A DNA stretch of 8,668 nucleotides from an uncultured Porphyromonadaceae bacterium. GTDB taxonomy: Bacteria > Bacteroidota > Bacteroidia > Bacteroidales > Muribaculaceae. Of this stretch, positions 6,492-8,668 are shown piece after piece; positions within the stretch are counted from its first letter, which is position 1, and every line of letters starts with the position of its first letter. The stretch lies in NCBI GenBank assembly GCA_947166165.1, contig CAMVDK010000132.1, positions 1 through 8,668 of the forward strand, read 5' to 3'. The notes under the pieces are model-generated. The model was not told the DNA's origin and searched no databases. It saw only the letters and a list, made by a program, of their open reading frames with translations. The translations under genes were made by a program, and so were the position numbers.

Positions 6492-7733
6492 ATGAAAAAG
6501 ATTACTTTAATGGCGCTGGCATGCGCTATGTTCATGGCACCTGCTGTTGCTAACGCTCAGGAGGTGACCTATGTGGAGGATCCTGCTCAGGGCTATACCT
6601 TCAACCGTTTCCAGGACAACTGGTTCGTTGGAGCTATGGGTGGTGCAGGTATCATGATGTCTAAGTACGACCGTGGTGTCGACTTTGGCAAGCGTCTCGG
6701 CTGGAAGGGTAACCTGGTCGTTGGCAAGTGGTTCAGCCCCATCGCTGGATTGCGCGTCATGGGCGAGTTCAACCAGATGAAGGGTGCAACCGTCTATGGT
6801 TTCGCTCAGCGCCGCGACATGGACAACAAGCTCAACAACAAGCTGGGCAAGGACGCTCACTTCCAGTATTTCAACAACGTTGGTGTCGCTGGCGACGCTA
6901 TGATCAACCTCACCAACTGGGTGTGTGGTTATCGTCCCGGCCGTATCTACAACGCCATCCCCTACGTTGGTGCTAGCATCCACTGGGGCTTCTATCGTTC
7001 TGGCAACGATGGCAAGGGCAAGTGGACCTATGCAGGCGACAACAAGCCCGCTCGTAACCTGAGCCTCCGCGCTGGTCTTCTCAACAGCTTCGCTGTGACC
7101 AACGCTCTCGACGTTCTGCTGGATCTCCGCTTCGAGATGATGCAGGAGCACACCGATGGTCCGGGCAACCGCACCTGGAGTGAGTATCCCAGCGCACTGA
7201 TTGGTATCGCTTACAAGTTCAACAAGCGCGAGTGGACTGCCCCCGTGGTGCCCATCTGCCCCACCTACAAGTACACCGATGCTGAGGGTGACGCTCTTAT
7301 GGCCCGTCTGCAGGCTGCCGATCGCAAGATTGCCGACCTGGAGAACCAGCTTCGCAACTGCGGCAAGCCCGGCCCGCAGCCCGGCCCGCAGCCCGCAGGT
7401 GATGCTCCCCTGGCTACCGTCTACTTCCCCATCAACGTCAGCAAGATTGTCGGCGTGCAGAACGACGTCGTCGATGCAGTTGCCAACGTGATGCTCCAGG
7501 AGAACAAGAACTACCAGCTCACTGGTTGGGCCGACAACTACACCGGTAACAACCAGATCAACACCCGTCTCCGCAAAGACCGTGTTGCTACTGTGAAGAA
7601 GGCTCTTGTTGGTAAGGGTGTGGCCGAGAACCGCCTCGACACTCAGATCGACGACCGCAACCGTCCCGATGTGGACTTCGGTCCCAAGAGCGCTCCGCTG
7701 AGCCGCGCCGTCACCATCGTTCGCGCGAAGTAA
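6492..7733 (+). CDS. OmpA-family outer-membrane protein (Omp40/41-like)
   Basis: This 413-residue protein probably forms an outer-membrane beta-barrel tethered to peptidoglycan. Residues 1-22 are a signal peptide cleaved after A-N-A, before Q23. Residues about 40-245 alternate aromatic/glycine strands typical of an 8-stranded barrel (W-F-V-G-A-M-G-G, P-Y-V-G-A-S-I-H-W-G-F-Y, A-L-I-G-I-A-Y-K-F). A short heptad-like helix (266-289) and a P-G-P-Q repeat linker (293-301) lead to the OmpA C-terminal domain (about 306-412). There, V-Y-F-P-I-N, G-W-A-D (345-348) and N-x-x-L-R-K-D-R (357-364) carry the Asp348 and Arg364 expected to bind diaminopimelate in peptidoglycan. The usual G-H-T-D is G-W-A-D here. 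Cys145, Cys256 and Cys290 could form disulfides. Codons favour GCT, GGT and CGT more than the neighbouring genes do, suggesting very high expression. It has its own promoter box and a strong terminator. Confidence 0.93.
   Translation: MKKITLMALACAMFMAPAVANAQEVTYVEDPAQGYTFNRFQDNWFVGAMGGAGIMMSKYDRGVDFGKRLGWKGNLVVGKWFSPIAGLRVMGEFNQMKGATVYGFAQRRDMDNKLNNKLGKDAHFQYFNNVGVAGDAMINLTNWVCGYRPGRIYNAIPYVGASIHWGFYRSGNDGKGKWTYAGDNKPARNLSLRAGLLNSFAVTNALDVLLDLRFEMMQEHTDGPGNRTWSEYPSALIGIAYKFNKREWTAPVVPICPTYKYTDAEGDALMARLQAADRKIADLENQLRNCGKPGPQPGPQPAGDAPLATVYFPINVSKIVGVQNDVVDAVANVMLQENKNYQLTGWADNYTGNNQINTRLRKDRVATVKKALVGKGVAENRLDTQIDDRNRPDVDFGPKSAPLSRAVTIVRAK
7371..7394 (+). repeat. Two 12-base tandem repeats coding the Pro-Gly-Gln linker
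   Basis: GGCCCGCAGCCC occurs twice in tandem (7371-7382, 7383-7394) and encodes G-P-Q-P-G-P-Q-P between the barrel and the peptidoglycan-binding domain. Such a repeat could change linker length in frame by slippage. Confidence 0.85.
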
Positions 7734-7762
7734 GCTGGAGAGCATTACTCTGTTAATCCAAT

Positions 7763-7799
7763 AAAAAAAGGCTCTGCCCCTCGGGGTGGAGCTTTTTTG
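7763..7799 (+). terminator. Strong intrinsic terminator after the OmpA-family gene
   Basis: GCTCTGCCCC (7771-7780) pairs with GGGGTGGAGC (7783-7792), including two G-T wobbles, around a small loop. A 7-A run lies 5' (7763-7769) and a 6-T run 3' (7793-7798), and these pair to lengthen the stem. The symmetry means it could also stop transcription coming from the right. Confidence 0.88.
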
Positions 7800-7836
7800 C
7801 GGTCTGTTGTCCCCGCTCACAAAGTTCGTCTTCGAC

Positions 7837-7923
7837 GATAATTCACGCTAATATTTTACACGAATTATCATGAATTACCCATAAATCTATTTGTAATTCA
7901 AGGAAGATGTGTGATAATTCATG
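7837..7923. repeat. AT-rich ATAATTC inverted/direct motifs
   Basis: GATAATTC (7837-7844) faces GAATTATC (7862-7869). TGATAATTC (7912-7920) is the exact complement of GAATTATCA (7862-7870), and TAATTCATG (7915-7923) is the complement of CATGAATTA (7869-7877). I recall similar AATTCGTG/ATAATTC runs as common intergenic sequence in Bacteroidales; a function is not known to me. Confidence 0.55.
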
Positions 7924-7968
7924 CAGAAATCATTGTCGCAATGAATATTGAGGGAACTATGACTTTGT

Positions 7969-8140
7969 TGCTCCCGGCAGCTCGAAGGGGGAGCAGTTTC
8001 AGCGACCGACAGTTGGCCCTCTGCGAGGCCCGGAGCCGAGTAGTGCCGTCATCCCCAGGCCACAACCGTCTCCGACGCTTGCGCCCTGGGGTTCAGTTCA
8101 ATTCAAGGCCTGCTGGCCTTGTCCAGTTCTTCGAACTGAA
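7969..8140. repeat. GC-rich hairpin cluster, possible degenerate REP-like copies
   Basis: Successive stems are TGCTCCC/GGGAGCA (7969-7975 with 7989-7995), an imperfect GGCCCTC/GAGGCCC, CCCCAGG/CCTGGGG (8053-8059 with 8085-8091) enclosing CGTC/GACG (8067-8070 with 8074-8077), and CAAGGCC/GGCCTTG (8104-8110 with 8115-8121). TTCAGTTC (8092-8099) pairs with GAACTGAA (8133-8140). The order of a CCCC/GGGG hairpin, then GGGGTT, about 12 bases, then a GGCC or GCCC hairpin, repeats what is seen at 8430-8484, so this may be an older copy of the same unit. Confidence 0.5.
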
Positions 8141-8150
8141 TAGCCGGAGA

Positions 8151-8174
8151 TGGGGACAACACGTCGGTAATTGC
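8151..8174 (+). repeat. 24-base direct repeat, copy 1
   Basis: This segment starts TGGGGACAACACG and ends GGTAATTGC. It recurs without mismatch at 8523-8546, 372 bases downstream. Copy 1 is the left half of a complete two-tier hairpin (8151-8202). Confidence 0.9.
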
Positions 8175-8202
8175 TTTGGCAATTAATGGGATGGTGTCCC
8201 CA
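8151..8202. other. Two-tier hairpin
   Basis: The outer stem TGGGGACA (8151-8158) pairs with TGTCCCCA at the right end (8195-8202). The inner stem TAATTGC (8168-8174) pairs with GCAATTA (8179-8185) around a 4-base loop. The two stems are separated by an internal loop of nine bases on each side. The symmetry suggests a selected structure such as an element end or a protein-binding stem. Confidence 0.6.
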
Positions 8203-8255
8203 GGTCAGACCTTGAAAAGGACGAGTGAGAGTGCGTCAGAACCGTGAAAGGAAAG

Positions 8256-8490
8256 CTGAGTTGCCCGAAGGGCAACATTTTAATAACGCTGGGTTACCGC
8301 GTCAGCGGTAGCCCAGTGGGAAGCGGGATGAAACTAAATCGCCTCTGAAGGAGGCCACACGCGGGTGAAGGGGGGCTACCGCTACCGCAGTGGCCTCCTC
8401 CAGAGGCATTTCTGCTAGCTGATGTCGCTCCCCGGAACAACGCGTAGCGTTGGCCCGGGGTTACTCAGATATCGCCCTCCGGGCTTCTCA
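8256..8490. repeat. REPIN-like element: two inverted hairpin doublets around a long stem
   Basis: The left unit (8257-8316) has GTTGCCC/GGGCAAC (GAA loop), then TAAC, then a 12-base-pair stem CTGGGTTACCGC/GCGGTAGCCCAG with one wobble (8289-8300 with 8305-8316). The right unit (8430-8490) is a diverged inverted copy: CCCCGG/CCGGGG enclosing CAACGC/GCGTTG, then GTTA, then GCCC-TCC-GGGC. Read on the opposite strand, the right unit matches the left at 27 of the first 37 bases without gaps. Between them, 8341-8358 pairs with 8390-8407 over 18 bases with one mismatch. Paired inverted palindromic units are the architecture of REPINs, which are mobilised by RAYT (IS200/IS605-like Y1) transposases. 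No transposase is encoded here, so a non-autonomous or relic element is inferred. Confidence 0.6.
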
Positions 8491-8522
8491 ATCGATGTTT
8501 CGCGGTTCTGAGTTCCTTTCAC

Positions 8523-8546
8523 TGGGGACAACACGTCGGTAATTGC
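8523..8546 (+). repeat. 24-base direct repeat, copy 2
   Basis: Identical to 8151-8174. Here the outer stem partner (TGTCCCCA) is missing, and only a short inner stem ATTGC/GCAAT (8542-8546 with 8557-8561) remains. This copy therefore looks like a half-site joined to the promoter region of the next gene. Confidence 0.9.
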
Positions 8547-8565
8547 CTTTTATTTCGCAATAATG

Positions 8566-8596
8566 CTTGTTGTTTGTTGACTTTTATTTAATTTTG
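8566..8596 (+). promoter_or_regulatory. Promoter of the gene at the right edge
   Basis: TAATTTTG (8589-8596) fits the TAnnTTTG -7 box, with CTTG (8566-8569) 19 bases upstream. The repeat cassette ends only about 20 bases before the -33 element, so the element abuts the regulatory region of this gene. Confidence 0.7.
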
Positions 8597-8623
8597 CGGC
8601 AGAATTATTATTTTATTAGTGTT

Positions 8624-8668
8624 ATGAAAAAAGGAAGAACAGTTTTGAGCCACTTTGCGGCGTTTGCC
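8624..8668 (+). CDS. Start of an unidentified gene, cut by the window end
   Basis: The ATG at 8624 opens a frame that stays open to the window end, giving 15 residues: M-K-K-G-R-T-V-L-S-H-F-A-A-F-A. The basic start followed by a more hydrophobic run could be the beginning of a signal peptide or a membrane segment. The call rests on position, about 27 bases past a good -7 box in an AT-rich leader, and on the MKK opening shared with the other exported proteins here. No function can be given. Confidence 0.55.
   Translation, partial: MKKGRTVLSHFAAFA

Larger units (their letters stand above)
7801..8588. other. Structured intergenic region without a credible gene
   Basis: About 790 bases lie between the OmpA-family terminator and the next promoter. 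The longest frame (7911-8186, +) gives an Arg/Pro/Ser-rich product with no signal peptide, no recognisable domain, no promoter and many palindromes inside, so I do not call it. No tRNA, rRNA, tmRNA, RNase P or group II intron domain V signature was seen. The content is AT-rich inverted motifs (7837-7923) followed by hairpin-rich GC sequence (7969-8546), described in separate entries. Confidence 0.75.

Noticed and set aside
6507..7820. A 437-codon open frame on the - strand opposite the OmpA-family gene.
   Set aside because: It is the antisense shadow of a well-supported gene, runs through the terminator hairpin, and has no signal, domain or promoter.
7911..8186. A 91-codon frame on the + strand in the structured intergenic region.
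   Set aside because: It crosses several perfect hairpins and ends inside the two-tier hairpin. The product is Arg/Pro/Ser-rich without a domain, and the nearest candidate -7 box (TCTATTTG, 7886-7893) fails the consensus.
8221..8260. A GTGCG start resembling the 5' end of a group II intron (8231-8235).
   Set aside because: No domain V hairpin (AGCCGT...ACGGTTC type) or reverse-transcriptase frame follows.
7950..8550. CRISPR array or tRNA-like structure.
   Set aside because: Only one repeat pair exists, 372 bases apart, with no regular spacers. No cloverleaf with a T-arm GTTCRA motif was found.

Overview
The window is a piece of a Bacteroidales chromosome, most likely from the Prevotellaceae/Muribaculaceae side of the order. 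Three things support this. Intergenic gaps carry the Bacteroidetes sigma-ABfr type promoter (a -7 box TAnnTTTG, with a TTG-like -33 element about 19-20 bases upstream). The proteins are lineage-typical: a DUF4251 protein, a BspA-type leucine-rich-repeat surface protein with dockerin-like repeats, and an OmpA/Omp40-like porin. Starts lack Shine-Dalgarno sequences. All confident genes lie on the + strand; the exact genus cannot be read from the window.

Layout. Positions 1-158 hold no gene I can support, but contain a strong GAAA-loop hairpin. A promoter at 159-190 drives a secreted DUF4251 protein (208-783). A 1110-residue secreted LRR protein (816-4148) follows after 32 bases with no promoter of its own, so the two are probably one transcript. 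That transcript ends at a rho-independent terminator (4185-4231). A new promoter (4253-4284) drives transketolase (4328-6355), a cytoplasmic pentose-phosphate enzyme unrelated in function to its neighbours. After an AT-rich terminator, a TAnnTTTG box (6417-6424) and a ~60-base AT-rich leader comes an OmpA-family outer-membrane protein (6492-7733). Its codon use suggests very high expression, and it ends at a textbook terminator (7763-7799).

Positions 7801-8588 are about 790 bases without a credible gene, but densely structured. The stretch contains an AT-rich run of ATAATTC inverted motifs, a GC-rich hairpin cluster (7969-8140), a two-tier hairpin (8151-8202), and a cassette bounded by a 24-base direct repeat (8151-8174 and 8523-8546). 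Inside the cassette, two diverged copies of a hairpin-doublet unit face each other around a long 18-base-arm stem. This is the architecture of a REPIN-like, RAYT-mobilised non-autonomous element, although no transposase is present here. It is the most unusual part of the window and may instead be a structured RNA. A further promoter (8566-8596) leads into a gene whose first 15 codons (8624-8668) are cut off by the window end.

The genes form separate transcription units: envelope/surface (DUF4251 + LRR protein), central carbon metabolism (tkt), and the outer-membrane/peptidoglycan anchor (OmpA).
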